Source of the DNA: Dimorphilus gyrociliatus
Taxonomy: Eukaryota > Annelida > Polychaeta > Dinophilidae
Direction: 5' to 3'
Assembly: GCA_904063045.1 (NCBI GenBank)
Contig: CAJFCJ010000033.1
Coordinates: forward strand, 1 to 64,000
Length of the DNA: 64,000 nucleotides
A program made the translations under genes and the position numbers. Of the stretch, positions 38,368 to 53,053 are shown one piece after another. The notes below the pieces were generated by a model. It searched no databases and had not been told where the DNA came from. It saw nothing but the letters and a program-made list of their open reading frames with translations. How positions within the stretch are numbered: the stretch's first letter is position 1; each line of letters begins with the position of its first letter.

Positions 38368-41300
38368 TTATTGCGCTCGTAAATCGAGAAATTGATTCGA
38401 AAGATTGGAATAGTTCTGGGTAGCTCCTAATTGTGGACCCTGTCCTGCTTGTCCAGGAAAAAGGATACTTCTTAATTTAGCCGTCGATATTCTAGGGCCG
38501 TTGACCGTATTTGCGTTCTTCGCTAGAAATTTACTCCACGGTCCTTGACCAAAAGCTTTATGTAGATTATGCGCCAAGGTAAGAATATCTTTCTTTATAG
38601 TTAAAATATCAACAACTACCAAACCGCCAAAGGTAACCGTTAGCATAGCTATTGCAATATTTCCGTAGGCGTTTGCGTTGGGGGCCTCTTTTGGTTCGGA
38701 ATTGTTATTGGTATCTTAAAACATAAAAGACATTGATTAGTCAGACATTCACTTTAGTTTGTATCATAATACAATGATACATTTTTGAATAAGCTATAAT
38801 TCACTGTAAATATTAATTATATTTGAATTATTAAGTAACCTAGAAATACATACAATAACATACAAAAATCCATACAGCATAAACTTTATTCAATTTGAAT
38901 GGATCAATAAAATTACCTATATAATAGCGTCTAAAGTGCAAAGATATCTTACCCGTACAATCTTTTGCCGTAGGTTTCCATTCTGCAGTTGGACCTGTTG
39001 GAAAACATTGGGAAACGAACCAAGTTTGCGATACGTATCCCAAGCTTGTATTCACTTTAAAGTGACTTTCCAACGGACAAGTAAAATTGACAAACGTCCA
39101 AGCAGTTGTATTCGTAGTATTACCCATAAGATCACTTTCCGATAAAATATCTTTACAGTGAACAATTACGCATTGCGGAACTGCTCCCGACCAAATTCCG
39201 TTCTCATCGCATCGAATAGACGCTTCAGTGATAATCTTTTCCGTTGCGTTATTTGTCCCATTGACGAATGATCCAACCAGCGACTTTTCATCATCGGCCC
39301 CTGGAAGGGAGATTCTATAACCAGTTCGACAAACGTAGACAACCGTATTGTCGTATTTGACGCTGAGATTGGATGGAATTCCAAACTCAACAATTGGCAC
39401 ATGAGGACATTGAATTTCTGTAATAGTAAAAAAGAAACCAAATCAATATAATGTACCGTAGTTATAGAGATAAGTAATTATAAATATGTTGAAAATAGAA
39501 ACCTTCACAGCCTTTTTTTATCCAATAATCGTCTAAACTCCATACTTCATTTCGTAAACAAGTCGAGTTTATTTCCTTTTGGAGGGGTACCCCTTCCTTT
39601 ACGATCTTCCCCTTCAAGTGAAATCCCCTATTACAACGATGGGTTGCTACAGATCCCATAATTTTTTTTGTGTAGATAGTATTGGAATTCGCTATCGTTA
39701 CGGGATTGGGGCAAAACACTTCGATACATTCGGGAACAGTATCATTCCAAGATTTATTTAATTGGCATTCAATTGAAATTGATATTGCGTCGGAATTTTT
39801 AAATTTATGCCCCTTTATACATTCATAAATCCAAACGCTACCGATATCCGTCACGTTACCCGTTGAAATAATACTTCTTGGCACATCGGGAGGTCTTTCA
39901 CACCTTGCGTTCGAACAGTCGCCACTGGAGGAAGACCAGTCGCTCGAAGGTAAACATTGAATTGTTTTCTCGGTGGTGCCATCTGGTAAATAAGCGTTCA
40001 AACACCACAACATAAGTACAGTATCCACGGAATGTAATTGTTTAGTTGAATTCATCTTAAGCGTTTCGCTAAAATCGGATGTCGAGCAGAAAGTCTCTTC
40101 GCAGTCGTCCGGATTCGGCGTGGACCACTTCGAATCCTTTGTACATAGTATTTCAAGTGATAATTTTTTATTGGGGAAAGAGTGGTGACGAATACATTCG
40201 TAGTTAATTTTCGTACCCATAGGATAACGGTTGGGTTTGTTGTCTGTTGAGTTGGCCACTTTCGGAGGAGGTGGACAATTCCAAGGAGAGCAGGGATCAA
40301 CTGACAGCGGTTCCCAAAAGCCGTTTTCCGTACAATTTACGGTCTTTGTCCGATGTCCATCGGGGAATCTCATTCCGTCAAAACAAACGAAGATAGCATA
40401 TTTCGCTGGTTCTATATCTAACATACTACTATTTTTCGACATAGGAACGGGTCCGCACCTTCCTGAGGCGCAAGATGGCGCTCGAGGATGCATCCAACCG
40501 GAGAGTCTGCAATAGCTAGTAACTCCATTTCTACCATCCGTATGAAGTTGATTTTGAGGGCACGGTAGCCAAACTGTTTCCATATACTTTATAATTTTTT
40601 TCTTACCCTTTAAATCTGCTATGCATGTTATCAATTTACACCCCCATTCAGAAGCGTCAACCGACCATTTCTTGTTATCCATACAGGCTATTATACGACT
40701 GAAATCGCCTTCTTTAAATATCATTCCAGTTGGACATCGATATTCCCAAACAGTTCCTATTAGATGTACTTTGGGTCCATTAGTTATAGCGTTTGGAACG
40801 TGCGGTGGTTTAGGACAAACTGCCGGTATGCAATTAGGAAGTTTAGCGTCCCAAATTCCTCCAGATTTGCAAGTTATTTTTAACGTAATCGCTTTTTCAT
40901 CGTGTTCAAAGTGGTAATTTTCTAAACATCTAAATATTATGCTTATTCCCACTTCAGCATAACCGTCTAGACCGTATCTTATCCCTCCCTGTATATCTCC
41001 AAGTGGTGTACATATGTTGTTCTCGAGATCTCGTTGACTAAGTTCTTCAGTGGCTTTATCATCTGTACCTCCGGATGGTTTTTTCGGAATGGGTGAACAT
41101 TTTGCAGGCGATCCAGACCAGCGAAGGCTTGACAAACACTGTCTAGTTGCACTTCCATCCGATAGAATATAGCCATAATCACAAATATAGGTTACTACAT
41201 CTTCATAATAATATTCACCGAATTTTTGGGCATTTTCCCCATCCTCCGGATCGGGACATTTCATTTTTTCACAATATAATGGTAAGCCACTCCAGGACGT

Positions 41301-44300
41301 ATCAGCTTTGCAAGTTATTTCCTTTTCACCATCTGTTTGATTGTAACCTTCCAAACATTCGTATTGAATCTTTGAACCGTAATCGTACTGCGAACCGTAC
41401 TTTTTGGCATTCTTAGAACTACTCGGTTCTCCGCATTTGACCTTTTCGCACACAGGAGGTGGTCTAGTCCATTTCTGATTTGCCTGACAGATTAAATAAA
41501 CAACTTTCCCATCTATTGATGTATAACCTTCGTGGCAAACGTATTTAATTTTGTCCATAAATTTTGTCGAATTGAAAAATAAATCAGCATTGTTAATACT
41601 GGCCGGAACAGAGCAGTTAACTCTTTCGCAAAATGGCTTTTTACCTCTCCAAGCAGTAGTTTTTTCGCAGTAAAGCGACGCCATTCCAATTAACGAATAA
41701 CCTTCGCCACACGTATATGTAACTGTTTCCTCAATTAGATATCCGCCATCTTTTATCGCGTTTGTAACATTTCCAGGATCTCTACAAGTCTTTTTGGTAC
41801 AAGTAGGTAGTTCACCTTTCCATTGTCCTTGATGATCACACCAAATAACAGCAGAGCCAGATTTTAGCTTATACCCTTCGTCGCAAATGTAAACAACCTT
41901 ATCTTTATAATAAAACGACGTTTCGTTGAAGGATGCCATATGGACCGTTGCAGGTGGACCACAAAACGATCTTTTGCACATTGGTACACTTCCACTCCAT
42001 ACCAGCTTATCATTTACTAATTGGCATTGTCGTTTACCGTAATTATCTTTCAATGAAAATCCAAGGTCGCAAGTATATTCGATAGTTTCATTTATAACGA
42101 AACTTCCCTTTCTTATTGAATTTTCAACTGTCTCTGGTTCATTACAGGAGTCGGGAAGGCATAATTGGTCAACAAAACTCCATTTTCCATTGCTTAAGCA
42201 CATCATATTGACCCAACCTGTGACGTTTATAAATCCAGGATCGCACGTATGCGATAGGATATCTTGATATAAATAAGTTCCACTAAAACGTGTTCCGTTA
42301 ATAAAACTCTGTGGGGGAGGACCGCAACTTCTCTTGGTACATTTCAAAGGCGTTCCCAACCATTTTCCATCAATGGTACACTCCATAGTCTCATTTCCAC
42401 TTTTTGGCACATATCCAGTTGAACATTCCCAATTAACTATCTTTGATAGATTAAAGTTATCCCAGTGAACTACGGATTTTTCTCCACTTCCGGGGGCTCC
42501 ACATTTGTTGTCAACGCAAATAGGTTCGGTACCATTCCAGGAACCAGAATTTGTACAAAATCTTACAGCTGAACCTTGAGTTAAATTGTAGCCTCGTATA
42601 CATTCGTAAGAAACTCGCTGTCCAATCTTATTACCTTCCACTATTGATGTCGTCAATGCGACAGATTGAAGAGGTTCACAATGACTCCTATAACATGTTG
42701 GATGATGACTCCAGGTGTCATTTGGTAGGCATGTAGACGTATTTGAATCAGGAGAATAATATTCTACGCAAGTGTAAATAGCCTTGGCACCTAAGCTATG
42801 ACTCGGGTGTTGGATGGTTGCTTGTGATGTTGAGGGGGGTTGACCACAATCTACAAGGTGACAAATAGGTGTATTTCCACTCCACGAACCGTTCTCTTGG
42901 CAAGTTCGATTATCATCTCCGTTTCTTATAACTCTACCAACGTTACATGTATATTTTACTTGCATACCAATCAAGAAAGGACCACTATTAACGGATCTAG
43001 TTGATTCCAGAACCGCTGGCGGTTCTGGACAGGAAACTCTTTTACAAAATGGTAAAGTCGACCAGCTTGCATTAATTAAACAAGTTGTATGGCTGTTATT
43101 GACAAATCGGAAGTGATCGTTGCAACTATAGTTAAGGACGGACTGATAGTAAGTTTGCATATTTGTTAATAGTTGAGAATTTTGAATGGTCGGAGGAGAT
43201 CCACAATCGATATCTACAATATTATTTAGAGATCATTAATGGATCAATAAATGATTAAATAGAGGAAAAACAAAGAAAGTAATAATCGTTTTTACATTTA
43301 CAAAACGGCGCTTCTTCAGACCAAGAGCCATTCTGTAGGCAGAACCTCTCTAAACTTCCGTTCAGGTGTATATGACCAGGATTACACGTATAAGAAACGT
43401 TCGAATCAATTGTAAAATTATTGCTGACAATAATGGTTGAATTTACAACTGGTGGAGGTTTTGTGCATTTTACCCCTAAAAACAATGAATATAAATAGAG
43501 TTAAAACTCTTAAAAAGAAATTAATAATTCTTTTGTTTTTACTTTTGCAAAATGGCGGAGTTGTCCAATTTCCATTTTTTTGACAAGTAACATTTGGACT
43601 ACCCTGCATAGAAAATTCGGGATCGCATTGATAAGTTACTGTTGAGTTTATAGTTGTGGTAATGGTCGTTTCAACGTATTGAGAACCGGCAACATATGGA
43701 GGAGTAAAACAATCAATAAGTTGACAATCGGTAACGGTCTGCGGAGACCAGTCTCTCTGTCCCTTATGATAGGAACATGTAAAAGTGATATTTTCTTCCC
43801 TATTGAATCCTTCGTACTCGTCGTTACATTTATACTGAATGACGCTCAAATATCCAACGCCATTACTAAAAACTAGTGTTGAATTCATCTTTTGGGCTGG
43901 TGGAGTTGGGCATTCGAAGTCTAAAGGAAAAAGAAATAAACCATTGACAATAAATCGTTCTATAAAGGTATAAAAAGAAAAAAAAACAAACATTCGCAAG
44001 CAACAAAAGCTGGTTTTGAGCATTTGTGAGGTAAGTAAGAGAGAAGACTGTTCATTTCTTCGATAACTACACAGTCCGATTGATTACCATTTGATAGGAT
44101 AATAGAATCTTCCTTCGGATGGAAAATATATTCAGAGTCTTCGGATGATTTTTTGAAGGCACTCGTTAAACTATAATAACATACACATACGTTTTTAGTT
44201 ATTGTCTATCTATAATGATATCATAGTATAATGATTACATTTGTGAATTATTATTCTTTCCTTTATTGTTCAAGTAATCAATCATTTTCAAGCCTAAAAA

Positions 44301-47300
44301 ATCGCTTATATTCTTAGAGATAATTTCGGCGTTGAGTTTGTTACAATACTCTTCGGCAGTAGTATAATTATCAAAGAGCAAATTATCAAATTGTGATATA
44401 TAAAGGCATCTTTGTGGATTTTCGGTCATTTGAAATTTTTCCGGGCAAGTTGCTGTAAAAATCAATCGCAATTTGTAATAATTTTCAATATAGAACACAA
44501 AAATTTAGTTGTACCGTTGCAATTTCTATAATTATTGCTCCAATTTCCGGTTTTGGTACATCGGATATGAGCGGTTGATTTTTTTAGAAAAAGACCTCCA
44601 GTGAAGGTAGGACCTACAAAAGTTCTACCCGTACAATTTAACCGTGCCCAACTCTTGTAAGGTTGAGATGCTTCAGCCGGTACTGAATAGATCCAAGTTC
44701 CGTTTACAACTTCTTCTAAATCTTTCTGACAAGAAATAGTTTCGCTACAAGTTGGGCCAGTATACGAGGGAGCACAGTAGCATCTGAATTCGTCTGTACC
44801 ATTATTTCTATTCAAAGGTACGCAAGTTCCTCCGTTCACGCACGAATTTTGTCCACAAATGGGTTCCGCTTCTATATCTGTTCATATTACCAACAAAGAA
44901 ACATTAAAGAGAGGTGGAGGATGAGAGTAACAATCAATTAGAATTTTATGATTACCTTTAAAACATCTCAACTCTCTAAATTCTATTTCAACCGATTGGT
45001 TTTGTTTTCTAACTGTTACTGGAACTCGATCAATTCCTAAGAGAAGTCCAACATTATCTTTGTAGTTCTGCGATGAACAATCAAACTTATGCGGCCCTGA
45101 ATAGAGTAAAACAAAGTGTAAACTTTTCGTATCCGTCTAAAAAAAAATTTATCAAACCTGGTACGTCACAAATATTTTCGGTAACGAAATCGTCTAAGAA
45201 ATAGCCCTCGCTCGCATTTAAACCCTCCAAATATACAGATGAAAAATCTAACCAACCAAATTCAAGCTTAACGTTCAATTCTTGTTCACAATAGGAGCTT
45301 AACGATTTTAGGTTATTAAGTTCTGGAAAGCCAATGCTGTAACACATGAATTGTAAACAAAAACGCAATTAACGTATGTGTATTTTACTTATAAGTTATA
45401 TTTGTGTCATTCTTGGAGTTATGAAGTATCTGTACAATTGTTATGGCAATTTGATTTGTAAAATTGCAGAATACTTGGAAGGGGTGTAACGGTCCGTCTG
45501 GACCATCCAAATCAATTTTCATATAGCCGCTGATATTTAATCCGTTGTCGGCGTATTCTTGGCATGTTCTGTTATAAAAGTTTGCTAGAAGACAAAAGAA
45601 GCAAATTAACGTTTATTAGAGAAAGAGAGAGAGAGAGAGACAGATACGAGTTTATTTTTACTATACTGACCATCGCAATCTGCCGCAGATCCGTCCCATT
45701 TCCAACCCTGTAGATCGCACTTTTCATTGAAGACTTTTTCTGCTTCGTACGACCCATGATAACCTGGCTTACAAACGTATTCAGCTGTATCACCAAGATA
45801 GACACTACCGGAGGTAATGGTTCTATTGCCATGGGGAATATAGGGAAAATTTGTACATTCGTGAAGAGTACAATTTTCAGGTTCTGCCTTCCAAACACCT
45901 TCTTCCAAACACTCAAAAGTTTGCTCTATCGTCTCTCTTTTGATGGAGTGCTTAATGTCACACTGAACTGTTTTCTTTCCGTTAACAAACATATGTTCAG
46001 GTTTAAAGTCAGACAAGTTAACATTCTGCAAATTCCCTAAACTAGGGCATCTTTGAGCTTGACATAGGAAGGGGGCTAAACTATTACAGTCCGCTACATA
46101 CCATTCTAAAGGATTGGAATCATTGCATAAAGATGCATGGACACATTTATCCGATGGAAGATTATTGTTAAACGAGTCAACCCAATAGATATTTGATTCG
46201 TTTCTAAAGGGAACTCTATTAGACCATTCAAGACTTCCGCTTGAATTTTTCAATCCAATTAGTGTAGAGGTTGGACCAAAATCATACTTATTTCTCAGGT
46301 GCAAAGCCAAATCGATTGATTGTAAGTCACTTAGGTAAGAATCGAGCTTTTTGCATATGAATTCGGCTTCTTCTTCGGTTCCAACGATATTCGACGATTG
46401 AGAAGACCAATAGCAACTTTCATTGTAGGCAAAAAAGTCCTCCGGACACCAAACTGTTTTAAAATTTAATAAAATATAGAAAAATAAAGATAAAATGGAA
46501 GACGATGATGAGGAAGAAGAATCGTCTAATGATTGACTATATTTTATTCTTTAATCGATAAAATTCTATTACAGATAGTCTTGCGTCATTCCGTTAGTTT
46601 GTTATGATATTTAATCCCTTACGTTGGTGTGAACATCATTAAATTCGATATATCGGAAGGATTGAAAGATAGAAAGATCTGGGTCATTGATCAATTATTA
46701 ACGACTCTACATATTCATTGTTAAACTTCATTTTTCCCTGTGTCATCGTTACAAGTTGAAAAAGTTATTGCTAACTTTTCGCATACATCAGCTAAACGTT
46801 ATTATTATTGAATTATAGACTTATCTCTAAGCTTTTGGGGAAATATATATAAGCTTATTATAAACTGTTACTTACAAGAACAGGTCATTATTTCATCTGT
46901 AGACCAATTACCATTCATCATACAATATCTATCATGCCTTAAATATTTCTCATTTAAAAGGTATCCTTCGACTGTACAATTCAATTGAAGAACTGCCCCA
47001 TAGATTGCCATTCCATCAACTGCTTCAATCGAAGAGCCAACAAGTGGACCTTCCACGTAAAGTGGACATTCAATTGCTAATTAAAATAATGTTTTTTGTT
47101 TTAATAGATTGGCTTATAGTATAAATGATGAAATAATTCACTTACGCTGACAAGTAGATCCACCGTAACCAGGTTTACATATGCAACTATTAGAAACTGG
47201 ATCATAAATGTTATTATTACAGTTTTTAACACTGATATTATTTGAGGGTAAAATACACTTCAGTTGACCCATTTGAAAATTATATCTAATATAATTCTTA

Positions 47301-48633
47301 GCAACTATATCAACAATAGGAAGTTTATCTTTATTGATAATCCTACCAAAATCCTTTGTATATTCTCTTGTACGATTATCACAGTTACAAGGATATAAAG
47401 GATGCGGATTCTTACACATTTTATCAGTGTCCAAAGCCCAACTGGTATCTTTTTTAATGCTTCCATCCTCTTGGATATATGACCATCTTATTTGATTAGT
47501 TATATAATTAGTTTTGTCACAGCCAATGTGTACATCAACAGAACAGAATGATGAATTTACAACAAGCTCTCTATTGTTTTAAATTGGAAAAAAAGAAACA
47601 TTAATATTATTATTATTATTGAACATTCCAATAGATAAAAGTCTTACTTAATGTATTTTATATTAATATTATTTCCATAAGTGAAGGAGTATATTCTGCA
47701 GTGATTCTCCTCTGGACAATCGGTCTCGGAAGAAGTGATATTAATGTGTACGACTGATTGTGTAGAAGATGTATTACAGTATCCATCAATAGTATTACCA
47801 TCGCTAGTTACTAAAGAAACCGGACCTTCAGAATCGCATCCTTGAACTAAAGAGTTTTGTTGAAAAGAAAAGAAAATAATTAATATGTTAATAAAAAAAA
47901 AGCATACACATCAATAGAATAGATTTATTAAATAAATATGAAAAGATAAGATGATTTAGTAAATTTATTAATTTTTAAATTCACCAACAAGAGTAGGATG
48001 AATAAAGGAGAAGAACAAATATTTGATAATTCTTTATTAAATTCGTCAAAGTAATTTCTTTTATGATTATCTTAGTCTTAGATAACACTAATTGATTCTT
48101 CTATGAATTCTTTTAGGATATTTATTATTATTAATACTATAACCAGAATTCAAGTTTGATCTACCACAGGAAATGAGTCTTTTTATAAACTCTGTATATA
48201 TCATAGAAGAAGAAGAAAAAGAATTGATTGACTATTTTTCTTCAGTTCTTGTACATATTGTTTTATAGAGAAAATATTGGAAAAGGATAAGTTATTCACC
48301 TCCTCTCTTTTTTTCCAGTTTTTTTGAAATATATTGATTGACAAACTTCTATTCTATCATTGAAGAGCAAATTACCTCTCCCGCTTTTAGAGTGTATAGT
48401 ACATCGCTATTTTTAAAACAGGAGTAGTAAGATAGCTAATATAAAACGCATACAATTATTATATTGTACAAGGCGAGAGGGAAATGGATACAGGAGAATT
48501 CAATCCACTCTTCCAATATCTACTCATAGAAGAGTTTTTAAGAGAAAGAAAACAGTTGTATCTTACCTTTTGAATCAGTTGCTAAACAAATGAAAAAGAT
48601 AAAAAACGTTTGGTGAGAGGACAATATGAGCAT
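38368..48633 (-). CDS. giant receptor 2: sushi/EGF/C-type-lectin transmembrane protein, paralogue of receptor 1
   Basis: Same domain order and about the same length as receptor 1, in tandem on the same strand. Signal peptide exon 48633-48567 (MLILSSHQTFFIFFICLAT); fibrinogen/contactin-associated-like module (YPCNCDNRTREYTKDFGRII, about 47330-47400); EGF-like remnant (CICKPGYGGSTC); CCP (46868-47056); C-type lectin domain (about 46050-46460); two CCPs; second fibrinogen-like part (VGLLLGIDRVPV, about 45015-45050); EGF (SCVNGGTCVPL, about 44740-44860); CCP; second lectin domain (44235-44450 and upstream exon); three CCPs; one very long exon (about 39500-43200) with about 20 CCPs; two CCPs in the converted exon; last exon 38368-38715 with membrane span (VTFGGLVVVDIL) and tail. 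EPN/QPD sugar motif not seen. Probably arose by tandem duplication; ligands unknown. Confidence 0.8.
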
Positions 48634-49270
48634 TTTCTTCAACGACGTCCAGCGATTTAAAGAAAAAAGTCTTGCAGGCTTGAACAAAGTCATGAATTAG
48701 TAATGACGTCTTTACATTGTTTGTAATCGATAGTCTGTTCAAATTCTACTACAGATAATCGGACGATGCTAGTCGTTGAGTTTTTACTTAGCAATTGAAG
48801 AAAAAGAATTGATACGATAGAACTACAGTTCTATTGTTGTAATTAATATATTTTCCTTGAGAGAGAGTTCTCTCCCAAGATTTTACTCTTTGAAAAACAC
48901 TTGTAAATAATTGTTGTCGTTAGGAGAAATAATTAAACTTATTGATAAATTAATTGATTAACCCTTGATTAATTGATTTTATCTTATTTTGAAACATTAT
49001 CGCCTAAGGCGATAAACCTAAAGTGATAAACAGGTTTTTGGAGAATGTAAGTAAAATACAATATTTCCGGTTGTTGAATATGAAATTGACTCTTCTGGAC
49101 ACAATTCCTAACATTTTGAAGAGATAGATACATTAAATTCATTTTGCTTTTCAATACGTCGTTTACGTAAATAAGCAGCAAATATAATATTACTCACTCA
49201 AGAGTATAATAAACTCAAATTTTTTTGAGTGATGTGATCATTCATATTGGTGAAGCAGCCAGGAGGAATC
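48634..49270. other. divergent intergenic region between giant receptor 2 and the fucosyltransferase-like gene
   Basis: About 640 bases between two divergently transcribed genes, so it should hold both promoters. No clear TATA box. A 65-codon minus frame at 48984-49181 is not supported. Confidence 0.5.
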
Positions 49271-51235
49271 ATGACAGTAAAATTCAACAAAAGAAACTTG
49301 AAATTCTTACTGCTAACCAGTATTGTTCTAACTCTTCTAATTTTGCTGTCATTAGACAATTGTGAAAGGATTAAAAATATTGTAAATAGGAGAAAAATTA
49401 AAGACTGTCCGCTAAAACGGCAAATATCACCACTGACTTTTATGCCGTTAAGAAGACAAATTGAACACGAAAGAAATTTGTGGAGTAAATTAGACGCTAA
49501 TAATTGGCCACCGGAACGCTTCTTTTCAAATGTTAACCTAACGGAGGAAGATGACGGCGAACAAACTGTAAAATTAATAAATTTCAACAAAAAATGGCCG
49601 CTGCCGTTATCCCCTGTAGAGTCTGGAGGAAGGTATATATTGTACGATTGCCATAAACAAGGTTGTGGTGGATGGGGTAATAGACTAATGGGTATACTAA
49701 GTGCATATTTTCTAGCAATTATGACGGATAGGTATTTAAGATGATTTAATATTTAATACTAACCATAGTGAAGATGATAAACGAAAAAAAAAACATCCCT
49801 TCTCTTAATCTTACCACAATTTCTGCCTTCTAAGCATTGTACGAATATTAATTTATTATTAATCATTTACACTACTCAATCCTCTTTCTTTCTGTCTTCT
49901 TCATCCTTGACGTGTTTTCTTCTCATCTTCTTCTCATTTATCAAAAATATTTTTATTCGAAATAGGTGAATAATTATTAATTATTAATTATTAATTCATC
50001 TTAAAATCAATGAAAAATACACTTAATTTGGAAGATCGCTCATTATTCGAATAACGAAACCGTGTAGTATAACGAAATTTCTAAAGCCGAGAATGGTCGA
50101 TTGGTACGTAGAAGAAGACGATTTTGAATTAGATACTAAGAAATCATTTACTCTTCCAATTCCGAGGAGGTTATCAGTTGGCGTTCTTAAAAAATTAATC
50201 GATGCCTTAATGAATAGGAAACAAAAGATTGTCTCTTATACAGTTGCCGTACCAGCCTACGTGATGATGTTTGCCAAACAAAAGAGTATAAGAGAATTAC
50301 TATTAAAGAAAGGATTTACTGAAGAAGAGCTTTCAGAGTTAAACTATTTTCAAATACCAACAAAAGTTTGTAATGGAAAAAAAAGAAAGAAACAAACAAA
50401 AAAACAAACAAACAAATCAACGAATTATTTAATTATATATTTCTTTAGCTTTCTTTATTTGTAATGCTTTGTTTCTTTAATTTTTTTTCCAGTATAACGT
50501 TTATGATATACTCTTTAAGCTACAACCAGAATTACAAGCAAAAAAGGATGAAATTCTGTCTGCAGTTTGTAAACGAAAATTAATATGCGCTCATCTTAGA
50601 ACTGGAGCATTGGAAAATCCAAATAGTTATATGGTAAAAGTTGTTAGAGCAAAGGAAATGATATATAAATTTCTCGAAAGGCAATTGGAGAGGAGGGAAT
50701 TCGAACACGCTAAAGTGTTTATCGCCTCCGATTCGAAAGAAATTGAAACTGATTATAAAAGAAGATTCGGTAAGAAGGCTCTAATTGTTCGAGGATCTAT
50801 CGTTCACGTAGAGAGGTGGAAAGATAAATCTGTTGATAAAAATACAGCTTGCGACGGTAAGGGGAGAGTGTTGGAAAATTGATAAATGTCTATGTTTAAT
50901 AGAACTACTTTTAAAGATTATAAATTTTAATGAATATGCATAATTGTTTTTCCATAGGCTTTGCGAAGGTAATACTCGATTGGGAGATTTTAGGAGAATG
51001 TAATCTGTTAGTTAGTCTACCTGGTCGAACTTTTGCGGCTACATCGATTATGAGGAACATACACAGAAAAGAAATATACACTCTATCGTTCAGCGCCGAC
51101 GAACCTTTTATAGCTCCGATGGTATCTTTTCAAAGGCCTCATTTGAGAAAGCTGAGGAAAGAGATTGAAGGCATATCGTATATAAATTGTAATCTAACAA
51201 CGAAAGTTCTAGATTATAGTACTTGCTATCGATAG
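49271..51235 (+). CDS. fucosyltransferase-like type II membrane glycosyltransferase (about 477 aa)
   Basis: Exons 49271-49731, 50035-50365, 50493-50856 and 50958-51235; all phases agree. The first in-frame ATG (49271) gives a short basic cytoplasmic end and a single membrane anchor (FLLLTSIVLTLLILLSL), the layout of Golgi glycosyltransferases. The stem is followed by GGRYILYDCHKQGCGGWGNR and LMGILSAYFLAIMTDR, which resemble the GxGNRL...SAF..A..T.R start of alpha-fucosyltransferases of the plant FUT1/NodZ-like GT-B type. A CAHLRTG motif in exon 3 matches the HxR motif I that binds GDP-fucose. The last exon has NLLVSLPGRTFAATSIM, the usual late Ser/Gly motif. Predicted to transfer fucose from GDP-fucose in the Golgi lumen. 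Family is fairly clear, the acceptor and linkage are not. Confidence 0.7.
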
Positions 51236-53022
51236 ATATACTGTTAAGTTTTTGTATGAAAAATCATCATAAGTAAGACGATAATGGTTGATTATTTACC
51301 AAGTTTACCATTTTCTTTTCAAGTTGCTTATCGTATAAAAATGTTAACGTATTTTTTATACAAATACTTCAATAAATACCCTTATAAACCTCTATATTTA
51401 TTATACTTGATATAGTTCTTAAACTATTGTGTTCTAATGAGCTTCCCTTATCAGTTATCTATCAACCAGGCAATGCTTTAGTTTAATTCATTTTTTTAAA
51501 CAAACAGCTGGCAAACGATTCTCCTAACAAGCTACACAAATAAATAAACTTTACTACAACGAAGATAAAGTCTTTTTATATTGATTCAATCATTGATTAT
51601 AGCCTAGAAAGTTCCCTTATTGAAAACAACCGATATTGAAGGAGAGAGAGAGAGAGAGAACGATGTTCTAAGAGTTGCTGATAAAGTAGATTGGTGGAAA
51701 GGGTTGTACACGAATTAAAGCTATTAATTTATTAATAATCATTTAACCTGTTCAATTCTTTTCCTGATAAAGGAAAACAGAATGGATATTTCTAGCAGAC
51801 ACAAATCTATTAACTATTGAGTGTTTTTTTACTCATCGATCCTGTCAAATGACTCCCGAGATTAAACTCTTGCTTATTTTCATTAGATAAAAATATCAGT
51901 TGAAAGATTTTTTTCCATTTTTCATGAATAGGCGTTTAAATGTTTGGAAACGCTCTTCAAAATTAATGAGAAAAGAAATAACGATTGGGAAAGGGAAATT
52001 TCTCTGAACTCTGGTTGTGGAAAGGATTTTTGACGAGATAGAGCTGTACTTTTACAGAAATCACACCAGATTTCACCTTTCATCATCTTTATGATTAATC
52101 GGGGTTTGAGAGAGTTGGTTTTGATTGCAAAATTCTATCAGAATACAATTTACGTGGGGCGAGACATTTGAAGAGAGAAATATACAATATCATTACCATA
52201 GAGTTGATGAGCCATTTGCAGCTCCATCGGCTTCTTTCCAGTCACGTTTATGTATGCTTGTCTCTCATTTATAATATTTACGTTTATCAGTTAATCTTTA
52301 GATTGTGACACATCGATTGTTAGAGTGTATTAATTGTCTCTTAAAGACGAAAATACGCTTTACATAACAATTAGTGTTTTAGATCGTGTTTGTTTGTTTG
52401 TTTGTTTATTTGTCTGTCCCTAATAGATATGTTTTGAACTTCATCACTACACATTGTGCCAAAAAACATTAAGACATAAGGAATTGTAACACAAAATTTA
52501 TCATATTTCTTTAAATATTTACAGTTAATTAATTATATGATGCGAAGCCTTCGTTGCATTTAAGATTTGTTTGCAAGACGATTGGCTATGGCTATATTCT
52601 CAACAATTTTAATTGTCTGCATCTTGCTGTATGACCTTACTGGAGAAAAAAATGTAAAATCTGCAAATTTTTGATAAAAAGAAAAGCAAAGAAATATAAG
52701 AGCTGTTGTTGTTATTAATGTCTTAAAGATTTTTGAGAAAGAGAGGGAAGGAAAGAAGGAATGAATGAAAAAGAGAGAGAGAGAGAGAGAGAGAGAAAGC
52801 AAAACAACTAAAAAGAGAAAGAAATATGAGAAGTAAGGAAAAAAAAACAACTTTGTTATCTAACGGTATTGAAATACATATAGTGTCAAATAGAGGAAGT
52901 ATATCATTTTCCTCCTATCTGATAGAAGAGCATGGTAAAATTTTTCATGAATAAAAAATATTCATGTACTTGTAAAGGAAGACTCTAATTTCAATATAAC
53001 ATTAGAAATAACGAAAGAATGA

Positions 53023-53053
<31 letters not shown>

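Noticed and set aside
52560-52850. Minus frame ending KIVENIAIANRLANKS as a last exon of the cyclase
   Set aside because: The cyclase already ends in TAG at 53165-53167 and no donor there joins this frame.
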